Positions 50,943-60,136 of a DNA stretch of 64,000 bases are shown here, piece after piece (within the stretch, counting starts at the first letter, position 1; every line of letters starts with the position of its first letter). Position numbers and translations under genes: made by a program. Origin of the DNA: FEB-25 sp963726315 (lineage in GTDB: Bacteria > Chloroflexota > Anaerolineae > Anaerolineales > UBA4823); NCBI GenBank assembly GCA_963726315.1, contig CAVSBZ010000007.1, forward strand, positions 248,001 to 312,000. Direction: 5' to 3'. A model generated the notes under the pieces. The model saw only the letters and a program-made list of their open reading frames with translations, did no database searches and had not been told where the DNA came from.

Positions 50943-50970
50943 ATTATAGAGAGATGCAGGAATAAGTCAA
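50943..50970 (-). promoter_or_regulatory. Promoter of the GEMM RNA
   Basis: Minus strand TTGACT (50970-50965) and TATAAT (50948-50943) with a 16-base spacer. Predicted start near 50937 coincides with the 5' edge of aptamer C. Confidence 0.75.
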
Positions 50971-51039
50971 GCAAATGGGATAGTGATTTATCGTACTATG
51001 AGCAAATTGCCCTTGTATTTCGGTTATATCGCTTAAAAG

Positions 51040-51080
51040 TTGCGAACACCTGGGTGAGGGGGGCACCCAGATGTTCGCAA
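51040..51080. repeat. 17-bp inverted repeat upstream of the GEMM promoter
   Basis: TTGCGAACACCTGGGTG, a 7-base G-rich loop, then its complement with one mismatch. On the minus strand it is followed by CTTTTAAG, so it could be a terminator, but no minus-strand gene lies upstream. Confidence 0.6.
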
Positions 51081-51152
51081 TATTATTATGACATAGTTCC
51101 AATGAAAAGGCAAGTTAAAATCCGGTGAATGTATCTTCATATTTAGGGATGC

Positions 51153-51180
51153 TTGACAATCAGCATGCATCTGGTAAAAT
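51153..51180 (+). promoter_or_regulatory. tRNA-Phe promoter
   Basis: Consensus TTGACA (51153-51158) and TAAAAT (51175-51180), 16-base spacer, 31 bases before the tRNA. Probably drives the Phe-Gly(-Cys) cluster. Confidence 0.8.
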
Positions 51181-51211
51181 TAGCCCGCATTCTTGAAAAT
51201 CTAACGTTTAG

Positions 51212-51284
51212 GCCGAGATAGCTCAGTTGGTAGAGCACGCGACTGAAAATTGCGGTGTCGTCAGTTCGATCCTGACTCTCGGCA
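51212..51284 (+). tRNA. tRNA-Phe (GAA)
   Basis: 73 bases; acceptor GCCGAGA/TCTCGGC, anticodon loop CTGAAAA, T-loop TTCGATC, discriminator A. No encoded CCA. Confidence 0.93.
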
Positions 51285-51308
51285 CTCCTGACCTGGGTGG
51301 TCAGACCT

Positions 51309-51381
<73 letters not shown>

Positions 51382-51464
51382 CTCCACATCGGTTGCTGAT
51401 TGTTGATTTATCCGCCAGGGCCAGGGCAAAATCATCAGTCAGCAATTTTCACTAAAGCAAGCAT

Positions 51465-51535
51465 GGCGTCGTGGCCAAGTGGCAAGGCAAGGGTCTGCAA
51501 AACCCTGATCACGGGTCCAAATCCCGTCGACGCCT
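51465..51535 (+). tRNA. tRNA-Cys (GCA)
   Basis: 71 bases; acceptor GGCGTCG/CGACGCC, anticodon arm AGGGT-CTGCAAA-ACCCT, T-arm CGGGTCCAAATCCCG, discriminator T. Confidence 0.93.
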
Positions 51536-51540
51536 CTCGA

Positions 51541-51564
51541 AGCTGCTCGCAAGAGCAGCTTTTT
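51541..51564 (+). terminator. Terminator after tRNA-Cys
   Basis: AGCTGCTC-GCAA-GAGCAGCT perfect 8-bp stem with a GCAA loop followed by TTTTATTTATT. Confidence 0.9.
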
Positions 51565-51591
51565 ATTTATTAATTTATATTTGAAGTACAG

Positions 51592-52665
51592 CTAGGGACT
51601 ACGCACCTCTTTAACCGCCCCAAACGGATTAATCCCCAATATCCATCGCGATGCAAGATTATATTGACCGAACTCGGTCATATCAGCTGGGGTATAGGTG
51701 TACGACTGTCCGTCAGCATCGAAAATAACCTGGTAGGTCTCTTGCCGGTCGCCTTCCTGCTGACTTGCTGCCATGCTGAGCACAGGCCACTGTGGGTTGT
51801 TATCACTGCCCTGCGCAATCGCGGTATCGACCACCACCCAGTCTTGCACGGTAAAATCGCAATAACTGGCGTAGATGAGGTATTCACAGTCTTGCACTAC
51901 TTTGCCGGCACCGCTGCCAGTATCAACCGTGTAAGGCGTCCCACACACTTCTGTGGATTTGGGCGCGGGGTTGCTGCTGGTTTCTTTATATTCATCCCGG
52001 CAGACAACCTCCTGCGCTTGCGACGGGACATCCTCGCTCCAGGCACTTCTTTTAACAGGCTGTTGTTCCAGTATGTCTATGGATAACTTCCAGCGTAATT
52101 CTGCAACGCTGGCAGTCACATCGCTGGTGCGGTTGCTCATCACGATGAAGACGATTACCGACGCTAAACACAACAACCCAAGCGCAATTCCACCAATGAT
52201 CAGCCACAGGGGTGTTTTCTTGGGCGGGGTGGGTATGTTGGCAGGTGCCGCAGCTTCAACCAGGCTGCCACCGCAGTGTGGGCAGCGCTGAGCATTGGCT
52301 TTAACCGGCTGACCGCAGAATGGGCAGGGTTTGTCGGGCTCAGCGGTGGAATCAAATGCACCGAGAACTTGCCCGGCCTGCCTGGCTATGCCTGCCTGGA
52401 TATCCCCACCGCACTGGATGCATATCTTCGTACCGGCTGGATTGAGTACACTGCAGTACGGACATTGGATGGCAGGACCTGATTTTGCCTCATCAAGCTT
52501 GGCTTTATCGGTGATTAGCTCCTGCTGGTCGGGCAGCTCGAACTTGTCATCCTCTGAGATGGGTGCGCCGCAATTGGTGCAAACACGCGCCATTCCCGGG
52601 TTAATTGTGCCACAGCGCTTGCAAGTCCATTCCAGTTCGACATAGCCAAGTTCTTTTTGTGTCAT
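51592..52665 (-). CDS. Membrane protein with three zinc ribbons
   Basis: 357 residues. Three CxxC...CxxC zinc ribbons occupy the N-terminus: CKRCGTINPGMARVCTNCG, CPYCSVLNPAGTKICIQCG and CPFCGQPVKANAQRCPHCG. One membrane segment follows (LIIGGIALGLLCLASVIVFIV, about 153-175), then an extracytoplasmic domain of about 180 residues with several cysteines (CRDEY, CGTPY, CEYLIYASYC). The outer domain resembles no family I can name. Related cytoplasmic-ribbon/anchor/outer-domain proteins are common and uncharacterised. Confidence 0.75.
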   Translation of the reverse strand: MTQKELGYVELEWTCKRCGTINPGMARVCTNCGAPISEDDKFELPDQQELITDKAKLDEAKSGPAIQCPYCSVLNPAGTKICIQCGGDIQAGIARQAGQVLGAFDSTAEPDKPCPFCGQPVKANAQRCPHCGGSLVEAAAPANIPTPPKKTPLWLIIGGIALGLLCLASVIVFIVMSNRTSDVTASVAELRWKLSIDILEQQPVKRSAWSEDVPSQAQEVVCRDEYKETSSNPAPKSTEVCGTPYTVDTGSGAGKVVQDCEYLIYASYCDFTVQDWVVVDTAIAQGSDNNPQWPVLSMAASQQEGDRQETYQVIFDADGQSYTYTPADMTEFGQYNLASRWILGINPFGAVKEVRSP

Positions 52666-52753
52666 GGGAGCTTCTCCTCGCTGGTTGCCTAGGGTTCTCC
52701 ATTTTCAGCTTCAGGTTGCAGCCAGCATAAAGTCACTTCAGAATTAATGGAGG

Positions 52754-53554
52754 TTAATTGTGTCCGTGCTCACGCTCCACGATGCCCACGCCTTTATCCT
52801 CTCCCTGGTAGAGCAGGACAATACCGAATGTTTTCAGTAGGGCTTCGGGGGTCAAGATTTCTTCACCCGGACCGACGGCTACGACTGCGTGTGCGAGCAG
52901 CATAGCCTGGTTGCATTCAGCAGCCAGCTGGATGTCGTGCGTGGCGATCACGACCATGGCACCTCGCATGCGTTCTTCATCCATAATCTTCGAGAACAGC
53001 TCACGTCCCGAAGCATCCAGGCTGGAGGTAGGCTCGTCCAGTACGATCAAGTCTGCCTGGCGGGCGAGCACCTGTGCCATATAGGCGCGCTGCTGTTGCC
53101 CACCCGAGAGCAAGCGCAGCGGGGTATCCCGCAGGTCTTCGATGCCCATGCGCTTTATTGATGTGGAGATGATCTCTTCATCCATTTCCGTCATGCGTCC
53201 AAATAAACCCTTATCGGTATAGCGCCCCATCTGCACCACATCCTTTACCCGTAGTGGCAGGATGAAGCCTGATTCGTGGAATTGGCTCAAGTACGCCAGC
53301 TGCTTGGGGTTTTTACCGGGTGGGTTACCCAACACGTTGATATCGCCTTTGATGGGGGGCAGCAAGCCAACGATGGTTTTAAGCAAAGTGGTTTTCCCAC
53401 ACCCGTTGATGCCCACCAAAGCAAGTGACTGACCGCACGTCAGCTGGAAATTTACATCCGGCACTATCACCTCACCCTGGTAACCAATATCCAGGTTCTG
53501 GGCAACCACGCACGAAGTTGAAGGATTGATGATGATTTGAGGCTCAGGCTGCAT
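52754..53554 (-). CDS. Zinc/manganese ABC transporter ATP-binding protein
   Basis: 266 residues: Walker A GINGCGKTT, Q-loop YLSQFHESGF, signature RLLSGGQQQRAYMAQVLA, Walker B LIVLDEPTSSLD, H-loop IATHDIQ. It ends in a short histidine-bearing tail. Third gene of a ZnuABC/MntABC-type operon (binding protein, permease, ATPase, in that order), with gaps of 2-3 bases. Confidence 0.92.
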   Translation of the reverse strand: MQPEPQIIINPSTSCVVAQNLDIGYQGEVIVPDVNFQLTCGQSLALVGINGCGKTTLLKTIVGLLPPIKGDINVLGNPPGKNPKQLAYLSQFHESGFILPLRVKDVVQMGRYTDKGLFGRMTEMDEEIISTSIKRMGIEDLRDTPLRLLSGGQQQRAYMAQVLARQADLIVLDEPTSSLDASGRELFSKIMDEERMRGAMVVIATHDIQLAAECNQAMLLAHAVVAVGPGEEILTPEALLKTFGIVLLYQGEDKGVGIVEREHGHN

Positions 53555-53557
53555 GAC

Positions 53558-54400
53558 TTAATCTCGATGAGCGGAGCTGAATTGGGATTTAGGCCGGCTG
53601 CGGAGCAGGAAAACAATGAAGAAGATCATTGTAGCGACTAAAACGATCGAAGCTCCAGCAGCCAGGTTGAAATGATAGCTGGCCAGTAAACCTAAATAAA
53701 CTGAAATTGAGCCGAAAATTGCTGCCCACACCATCATGGTTTGTACACGCCGGGCAATCAATGCGCCTGCCCCAGCAGGTGCAAGCAGCATTCCGAACAC
53801 CAGCAGGGTTCCCACCGTTTGGAAAGAGGTGATCACTGTCAAGGCGATCAATGCCAGCATGATGTTGTGGTATAAGCTGGCAGAAAAACCTGCAACCTGT
53901 GCCTGCTCGGGGCTGAAGCACAACATCAAGAACGGCCGCGAACAGATAATGACCGTGATCAGGATAATTATCGTTGCTGCCAATTGGACCATCAGGGCAC
54001 TCGGATTGATGCCGAGGATTTCCCCAAAGAGCACGCGCACCAGGTCTCCGCTGAATGAGCTCGAGCGTGAGACGATCACCACCCCCAAAGCCAGCATACC
54101 CACAAATAGCAGACCGATGGCAGTATCAGAGCTCAGGCGCGTCCGGCGGGTGATCAGGCTGATCCCGCCAATCATGACCACGGCTCCGACCGTGGCTCCC
54201 AGGATGCCCGGGAAGCCTAGCAGTAGTGCTAAAGCAATCCCCGGTAATACGCCATGGGCGAGGGCGTCGCCGATGAATGCCAGGCCACGCAGGACAATAA
54301 AAGTGCCAATGACCCCGCAGGCGATCGATACTAATATCCCTGCCACCAGGGCATTGATCATGAAAGTATTGGAGGTAAATGGGGTAACGAATATGTCCAT
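53558..54400 (-). CDS. Zinc/manganese ABC transporter permease
   Basis: 280 residues with eight or nine membrane segments of the ABC-3 family; typical pieces are GVIGTFIVLRGLAFIGDALAHGVLPGIALA and VGTLLVFGMLLAPAGAGALIARRV. It forms the membrane channel with the adjacent ATPase and binding lipoprotein. Metal specificity (Zn or Mn) cannot be decided from this subunit. Confidence 0.93.
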   Translation of the reverse strand: MDIFVTPFTSNTFMINALVAGILVSIACGVIGTFIVLRGLAFIGDALAHGVLPGIALALLLGFPGILGATVGAVVMIGGISLITRRTRLSSDTAIGLLFVGMLALGVVIVSRSSSFSGDLVRVLFGEILGINPSALMVQLAATIIILITVIICSRPFLMLCFSPEQAQVAGFSASLYHNIMLALIALTVITSFQTVGTLLVFGMLLAPAGAGALIARRVQTMMVWAAIFGSISVYLGLLASYHFNLAAGASIVLVATMIFFIVFLLRSRPKSQFSSAHRD

Positions 54401-54402
54401 GT

Positions 54403-55314
54403 TCAGCGCAGGTTATCGACGATGGTTTGAGCCAGGTCGCGCATGAATGTGTAGTATGAGCCGTCGGACGGGAGGATTTGGGTGGGTAGATCGACCACTT
54501 TCACACCGGTTTCCGCACCGATTGCATCCGAGATCGTTTTGGGTGTGCCGATCTCAGAGAAAATTGCTTTCACCTGGTTTTCCTGGATGGCTGTTTTCAG
54601 TGCAGCCATGTCGGCAGCCGATACTTCAGCCTGGGAATTCAAGCTGGGAATAATTGCCCCGATCAGCTTAAAGCCATACCGCTGTGCAAAATATCCCAAA
54701 GACTCATGCCCGGTGACCAGCTTGCGCTCCGCTGCAGGCAAGCTGTCAACTATGCTTGTAATTTCGGTATTCAGGCTGTCGAGTTTCGCTTCCTGGTCCA
54801 GCGCCTGTGTTGATACGTCCAGGCCCAGGTCTGACTTGACCTGGTCTGCCAGTGCAGCCGTCACCTGTTTCATGGTCAGCGGGTCGGTCCAGATGTGTGG
54901 GTCCGATGCACCCACGGTTTGGTCTGCGCCTGCATTGGGTATGCCTTCTCCCTGACCGACCTTACGGATGGTGATGTGGTCGGTCGCCATAAATGATTTT
55001 ACCCCGGCCGCATTTGCCTGGGATAAAGTCTTCTGCAATCCACTTTCCAGGCCTAACCCGTTTTGAACGATCAAATCAGCATTCATTAAGGTTTCGATGT
55101 CTTTGGCAGAAGGCTCCCACTCGTGGGGGTCCATCCCGTTTGGGATCATCACAACGACGTTAGCCTGGTCACCCACCAGATCCTTGACCAGCGCTCCGAG
55201 GATTGAATAGGTGACGACGATCGTCTTTTTCGCATCTTGCCCTGCGGAGGTAGCGGGTTGGCATGCAGCTATCAACAGTGCAATGACGAGGGTGAAATAG
55301 ATAGCTTTTCTCAT
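54403..55314 (-). CDS. Zinc/manganese-binding lipoprotein (ZnuA/MntC type)
   Basis: 303-residue cluster A-I binding protein. The lipobox is ALLIAAC after MRKAIYFTLVI. Metal-ligand histidines are in NGMDPHEWEPSAKDI, GASDPHIWTDP and TGHESLGYFAQRYG, and the last acidic ligand in IFSEIGTPK. A long histidine-rich loop, typical of many zinc-specific members, is absent. ATG 55314 is chosen for the signal peptide; 25 in-frame residues upstream are not family-like. A TATAAT on the minus strand (55348-55343) is a plausible -10. Confidence 0.92.
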   Translation of the reverse strand: MRKAIYFTLVIALLIAACQPATSAGQDAKKTIVVTYSILGALVKDLVGDQANVVVMIPNGMDPHEWEPSAKDIETLMNADLIVQNGLGLESGLQKTLSQANAAGVKSFMATDHITIRKVGQGEGIPNAGADQTVGASDPHIWTDPLTMKQVTAALADQVKSDLGLDVSTQALDQEAKLDSLNTEITSIVDSLPAAERKLVTGHESLGYFAQRYGFKLIGAIIPSLNSQAEVSAADMAALKTAIQENQVKAIFSEIGTPKTISDAIGAETGVKVVDLPTQILPSDGSYYTFMRDLAQTIVDNLR

Positions 55315-55609
55315 TATCCCTGCCCTTATACTCCTCAATTTTATTATAGCATGGCAAAAATGCGATCTGGTGAGATGAATTATATCCACGATTTGTAGAC
55401 ACCCCTGAATAAAAGCCCGATTTTACTTTACTCGGCTGAAATCTTTACATTGTCTAAATATCATCTGAATAGAGACAAAACATCCCTTTGCTATCATTTT
55501 TACAAACAGGAAAATGAAATTGGTTCAGGGCTGGTCACAGTTTAGCAGCCAAACCTATATTTTGAACGGTGATATTTATCCTGGACCATCCACTTAGAAA
55601 GGATCTTGA

Positions 55610-56233
55610 ATGAAGCTTAAATATACCATCCTGATTAGCTTAACCATCATTGCTTCAATTTTGCTGGCTGGGTGCAGCAGTGCCGCTGCGGTAACAGCCT
55701 CTACCAGTAACGGATTATCAACCGCCACCCGGCTTGCAGTCGGAACCCTCAAGCTGGAAGGCACCAACCGAGCGGTGACTGCCTCCCAGGCGGCACAGAT
55801 GCTCACCTTGTGGGAGGGATACCAATCGATAACCAATAGTGACACCAGCTCACAGGTGGAGCTGGATGCATTAGTGGCGCAAATCCAGGCCGCGTTGACG
55901 GCTGACCAGCTTCAGGCGATTGAAGCGATGAATCTCACCGACCAGTCAGTCAGCGAGCTGATTCAAGCGACGGGAGGCAATGTCACCAGCAGCGCACCTG
56001 CCAGCACGCCAGGCAGCTCAACCCTCAGCCAGGCTAACCCCGGAGGGGCACCGGGCGGCATGCCAGGGGCAGGCGGAGACAGTGTGATGAGTGCCATCAG
56101 CGGCGCTGTGACCACGCAGAGCACGCCGGTCTCCAACCAGGCAGCCACCGACACTCGCTCGAGCCAGGAAAGCTCGATTCTAATCCAGGTGTTGATCCAG
56201 CTGCTCCAAACAAGGAGCCAGGCGTCAGGCTAG
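55610..56233 (+). CDS. Small lipoprotein, unknown function
   Basis: 207 residues with a clear lipobox (ILLAGC, Cys22). The mature part has a conserved-looking helical region (AAQMLTLWEGYQSITNSDTSSQVELDALVAQIQAALTADQLQAIEAMNLT) followed by a low-complexity Ser/Pro/Gly tail (GGAPGGMPGAGGD). AAAGGA lies before the ATG. Similar lipoproteins are frequent in Anaerolineae; no activity is known. Confidence 0.65.
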   Translation: MKLKYTILISLTIIASILLAGCSSAAAVTASTSNGLSTATRLAVGTLKLEGTNRAVTASQAAQMLTLWEGYQSITNSDTSSQVELDALVAQIQAALTADQLQAIEAMNLTDQSVSELIQATGGNVTSSAPASTPGSSTLSQANPGGAPGGMPGAGGDSVMSAISGAVTTQSTPVSNQAATDTRSSQESSILIQVLIQLLQTRSQASG

Positions 56234-56267
56234 ATAGAGTAGATTATTCACACCAGGATTCAGACAA

Positions 56268-56295
56268 CGGCAGCCATGGATGGTCATAGCTGCCG
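56268..56295 (+). terminator. Possible terminator of the lipoprotein gene
   Basis: CGGCAGC and GCTGCCG, a 7-bp stem with a 14-base loop, followed after six bases by TTTTT. Moderate by eye. Confidence 0.5.
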
Positions 56296-56362
56296 GGATG
56301 GTTTTTAAGAGGGAGTTATAAGACTGTTGGTAAATGCTCGACCTAATATCACTGATCGTATA

Positions 56363-56857
56363 TCAGGAACACTTTTCAGCTTTCTCCCGCTCAACGAGTA
56401 ATTGCTCAAGGTCATCGGTAACGTCAAATCCATCCTGATCTTCCTGATATGAAAGGTAACCCATAATCCGATCCGGAAAGTATGAGCGGTCATCACGTGA
56501 TTCCTGGTCATGGAAATGGGGAATCGCAGTGCCAGAGATTTCCGTTGCTCTGGCCTGATTTTCAGTTTTAACCGCTGGCTCTACAGGGAAGGATAAGATC
56601 ATCTTACCATTTCCGCTGCGACGGCAAGTTAGCGCAGAAAGGTCTTGTAGCTGCGATAAATGGCGGTTAAGCCTGGAAGGGTGAATGCCGATGAGGGAAG
56701 CCAGCTCTGAAAGGGTAAAAGGCGGCGTGTTCCAGCCTTTCCACGCCAAGCAGCGCAGCTGGATCCAGGTGACCAGGACTGCAGACGGCAGTTGAGTGTT
56801 GAAGATCATTTGAGTGGGGACGAAAATCCCACGCGCCGGCAGCAGGGACTGGTTCAT
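56363..56857 (-). CDS. Winged-helix DNA-binding protein
   Basis: 164 residues with ATG 56857. The centre reads LPSAVLVTWIQLRCLAWKG, then a helix-turn-helix TLSELASLIGIHPSRLNRHLSQLQDLSAL, and a wing (TCRRSGNGKMILSFP). The acidic C-terminal third has no similarity I recognise. The N-terminal FVPTQMIFNTQLPSAVLVTW motif resembles replication-initiation or plasmid helix-turn-helix proteins. The start codon is 6 bases after a perfect TATAAT, so the mRNA appears leaderless. Confidence 0.65.
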   Translation of the reverse strand: MNQSLLPARGIFVPTQMIFNTQLPSAVLVTWIQLRCLAWKGWNTPPFTLSELASLIGIHPSRLNRHLSQLQDLSALTCRRSGNGKMILSFPVEPAVKTENQARATEISGTAIPHFHDQESRDDRSYFPDRIMGYLSYQEDQDGFDVTDDLEQLLVEREKAEKCS

Positions 56858-56863
56858 GACAAT

Positions 56864-56869
56864 ATTATA
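56864..56869 (-). promoter_or_regulatory. -10 box of a leaderless promoter (winged-helix gene)
   Basis: TATAAT on the minus strand, six bases (ATTGTC), then ATG 56857. TTGATT (56891-56886) lies 16 bases further upstream as a -35. Confidence 0.75.
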
Positions 56870-57093
56870 GCACAATTGTTCTAGAAATCAAGAAGTTTAT
56901 CCCAATTCCCGCGCATCAAATGGATTTAGCCATTCACAAATAAATATAGGTACAGAGTCATGACGTGGATTAAAAACCATGTATGTTAATGAATACATAC
57001 GCCTGTATGGTAAATGAATAATAAAACGACTTAAACATGTAATAATAAATAATTGGATTACAATAATTATCATTTTCACCTGTATGGAGATGC

Positions 57094-59505
57094 ATGATGG
57101 GCGACCAACCCGAAATTAATGTAGAGCGACGCAGGAAGGCGGATAAACCTACTCAACAAGCTCCAGCCCCAATCCGACGTCAGACAGGTGCAGGGGGTGG
57201 CGACCCATATAAGCCCAGCGGGGGTGGATTTAATATCCCCAACAAAGGTAAAATGGGTGGTTGTGGTGGGATTCTGGTCATTATATTAATTATTGGGTAT
57301 TATTTACTATCGGGGAGTGGGGGTGCTGACTTACAAAGTGAGGCTCCGGTTTATGAACAACCTACCGAATCCAATCCAATCGCAAATAAACAGCCCACCA
57401 ACACCGCACGGCCAACACATGTACCCGTGGCTGGACAAACTGGCCAAAAATGGTTGGTCATGTTGTATCAGGACGCGGATGATCAGGTATTAGAACAGGA
57501 TATTTTCCTCGATCTGAACGAAGCAGAACGGGTTGGGTCGACAGATCGGGTGGGCATTGTGGCACAGCTTGATCGTTACAAAGGTGCATTCCAGGGTGAT
57601 GGAGATTGGACTTCTGTCCGCCGCTACTTGGTCACACAAGATGATAACTTAAACAAAATCAGCTCAAAAGTGATAGCAGACTTGGGCGAAGTAAATATGG
57701 CAGATGGTTCCAGCCTGGTGGACTTTGTCACCTGGGCGATTTCGTCTTATCCGGCGGATCGCTATGTGTTGGTATTATCTGATCACGGCATGGGTTGGCC
57801 GGGGGGGTGGAGTGATCAGGCGCCTGCCAGAAAAGATAGCGGACGCGCCCCGCTCATCTCCGCCCTGAATGGGGATTTCCTTTTTCTATCCGAGATAGAT
57901 GCGGCGTTAACCGAAATCAGCAACCAGAGCGGGGTTGATAAATTGGATATTATTGGCATGGATGCCTGCCTGATGAGCCAGTTGGAAGTGTATGCGGCAC
58001 TGCAGCCACATGCACATATTGCACTGGCTTCGGAGGAAGTAGAGCCATCCCTGGGTTGGGCTTATGCGGGCTTCCTGCAGAAACTGGTTGACAATCCGGA
58101 TATGAGCATCCAACAGCTGGCGACGGATGTTGTGGATACATACGTGAGCCAGGACCTGCGCATCGTGGATGATCAGGCCAGGCAGGATTTCATGCGCCAG
58201 GGATCACCTATGGGTGGGTTTTTCGGTGTCAGTAGTGTGACCGCCGACCAGCTGGCCAGGCAGCTTGGGCGGGATGGGACTCTAACTGCGGTTAACCTGG
58301 ATGCATTGCCGGATTTAATGGCCCAATTTAATAGGTTCGTCTATCTCTTGCAGAATGAGGACCAGTCAGCGGTTGCCAGTGCACGAGACTACGCACAATC
58401 CTATACCAGTGTCTTTGGCAAGAAGTCGGGTCCTTCTTATATTGACATGGGTCATTTTGTTCAGCTAGTCTCAAGAGAGGCGAATAGCACTGAAGTGACC
58501 CAGGCAGCTAATGCAGTTATCAATACTTTGAATAACACCATCGTGGCTGAAAAACATGGCTCAGGCAAGCCTGGGTCGACCGGGATTGCGATCTATTTCC
58601 CCAACTCCACCATGTACAGGTCGCCCACTACCGGGCCCGAGTCCTACAATCTCATCGCGGGGCAATTCGTACAATCTTCACTGTGGGATGATTTTCTAGC
58701 GTTTCATTACAGTGATCGCTCCTTCCATGAAGATGCCTTAGAGGCAGTAGCTCCGAGTGCGGGTGTGACTAGTAGGGCACCTGGTGCGGGAACAATAACT
58801 CTTACGAATGTTTCAGCTTCTAATGACTCTATTGCTCCAGGCGAATCTATAAAGTTAAGCACTACTATCTCCGGGCAAAATATCGGCTATATCTACCTGT
58901 TCATTGGATATTACGATCCCAATTCAAATTCAATCCTCATCGCGGATACTGATTATCTTGAGAGCTCGGAAACCCAAGAACTAAATGGAGTGTATTATCC
59001 TGTTTGGCCACAGGGCGAGTCTTTCAAACTGAATTTTACTTGGGATGGATCGATATTTTCTGTTTCGGATGGAACGACCTCGACGGTAGCATTGCTCTTC
59101 CCGACTGTATATGGGGCTCTAGCAGAGAATGCGGCCTACAGTCTGGATGGTACATACACATTTGCTGATTCAGGCAACCAGGTAGCTACTCAACTTATCT
59201 TCATGGATGGTAAATTAACCAAGGTGTTTGGTTATCAAGGATCAAATGAAGCTGGAGCTCCAGCAGAGATCACACCAGCCGAGGGCGATACCTTTACCAT
59301 CCAGCAAAAATGGATGGAATTGGATCAGAACGGAAACATCTCCCAGGTGGTCGATGAGTCGGGTGACACGCTTACATTCGGGAGCAACAATGCTTTCATC
59401 TGGTCAGCGGTTTATGCTCCTGCCGGTGATTACATGGTGGGTTTCATGGTGGCTGACCTGGATGGTAATACCAGCCAATCTTATACTGCCGTTACGATGC
59501 GTTAA
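57094..59505 (+). CDS. Clostripain-family (C11) cysteine protease, membrane-anchored
   Basis: About 803 residues (ATG 57094 or 57097). A disordered basic N-terminus precedes one membrane segment (GGILVIILIIGYYLLSG); the C11 catalytic domain spans about residues 125-480 with the histidine in VLVLSDHGMGWPGGW and the cysteine in DIIGMDACLMSQLEVYAA. A beta-rich C-terminal region of about 280 residues (Ig-like, GTITLTNVSASNDSIAPGESIKL ...) may bind a surface or ligand. In Bacteroides-type homologues C11 enzymes cut after basic residues and mature themselves. The N-terminal part lies in the cytoplasm, so it is a type II membrane protein. Confidence 0.85.
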   Translation: MMGDQPEINVERRRKADKPTQQAPAPIRRQTGAGGGDPYKPSGGGFNIPNKGKMGGCGGILVIILIIGYYLLSGSGGADLQSEAPVYEQPTESNPIANKQPTNTARPTHVPVAGQTGQKWLVMLYQDADDQVLEQDIFLDLNEAERVGSTDRVGIVAQLDRYKGAFQGDGDWTSVRRYLVTQDDNLNKISSKVIADLGEVNMADGSSLVDFVTWAISSYPADRYVLVLSDHGMGWPGGWSDQAPARKDSGRAPLISALNGDFLFLSEIDAALTEISNQSGVDKLDIIGMDACLMSQLEVYAALQPHAHIALASEEVEPSLGWAYAGFLQKLVDNPDMSIQQLATDVVDTYVSQDLRIVDDQARQDFMRQGSPMGGFFGVSSVTADQLARQLGRDGTLTAVNLDALPDLMAQFNRFVYLLQNEDQSAVASARDYAQSYTSVFGKKSGPSYIDMGHFVQLVSREANSTEVTQAANAVINTLNNTIVAEKHGSGKPGSTGIAIYFPNSTMYRSPTTGPESYNLIAGQFVQSSLWDDFLAFHYSDRSFHEDALEAVAPSAGVTSRAPGAGTITLTNVSASNDSIAPGESIKLSTTISGQNIGYIYLFIGYYDPNSNSILIADTDYLESSETQELNGVYYPVWPQGESFKLNFTWDGSIFSVSDGTTSTVALLFPTVYGALAENAAYSLDGTYTFADSGNQVATQLIFMDGKLTKVFGYQGSNEAGAPAEITPAEGDTFTIQQKWMELDQNGNISQVVDESGDTLTFGSNNAFIWSAVYAPAGDYMVGFMVADLDGNTSQSYTAVTMR

Positions 59506-59556
59506 AACCGTATCGATTCCGAAATCCTGATCCTTTCAGGTTCCCTTGCAATCCTA

Positions 59557-59589
59557 ACAACGCCCTGTATATTAGGGCGTTGTGTTTTT
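59557..59589 (+). terminator. Terminator of the C11 protease gene
   Basis: ACAACGCCCT and AGGGCGTTGT pair over 10 bp with loop GTATATT, followed by GTTTTT. Confidence 0.9.
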
Positions 59590-59683
59590 AATAATTCAAT
59601 CCTGTTCATCTGATTGTCATCTTAACTTGATATATTATGTCTTCTAGATAAACAATATCTTGTTTCGCAGAAGGGAAAACACT

Positions 59684-60040
59684 ATGAAACACGCCTCGGC
59701 AATAACAACCGCATTGATCATCACCGCAATCATCGGATTAGGGATTATGGTGATCGGTGTAAGTGCCTTTACCAATAAGAATGTCGTACCACTCCAAAAT
59801 TCCCCGAATGCCAGCTTAGCAGGCTCATCAGCCAATTCAAGCGCGAATTCGTCTCAATCGTCTGCGTCCAATTCAGCGCAGGTCCAGCAGCTGCAGCAGC
59901 AGGTAACTGATCTGCAATCTCAGCTAAGCCAGGCGAGCCAGATCATCTCGCAGTACCAGAACCTATTAGTGGTGCTGCAGCAAAGAGGGGTCATTTCGAT
60001 TGATTCGAACGGAAATATTTACCTTCCTAAAGGTAACTAA
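59684..60040 (+). CDS. Small membrane-anchored coiled-coil protein
   Basis: 118 residues. One N-terminal membrane segment (ALIITAIIGLGIMVIGVSAF), a Ser/Asn-rich linker (SSANSSANSSQSSASNS) and a Gln-rich coiled coil (VQQLQQQVTDLQSQLSQASQIISQYQNLLVVLQQRG). ATG 59684 follows AGAAGGG. No known family. It precedes the ApbE/ferric-reductase group and may belong to that surface module. Confidence 0.6.
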   Translation: MKHASAITTALIITAIIGLGIMVIGVSAFTNKNVVPLQNSPNASLAGSSANSSANSSQSSASNSAQVQQLQQQVTDLQSQLSQASQIISQYQNLLVVLQQRGVISIDSNGNIYLPKGN

Positions 60041-60136
60041 GGTCCATTTCACTTAATCCAACCATTACGAGAAAAGCCCCTGAGTTAGTATCGCCTGTAT
60101 ATTCACCTTGAGGCAAATCTAAGAAAGGTAACCATT

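Larger units (their letters stand above)
50556..51211. other. Gene-free region holding the GEMM RNA unit
   Basis: About 650 bases. It contains, from right to left on the minus strand, a hairpin (51040-51080), a promoter (50943-50970), three GEMM aptamers (50670-50942) and a T-run (50651-50657). The tRNA-Phe promoter lies at its right end. No credible reading frame. Confidence 0.6.
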
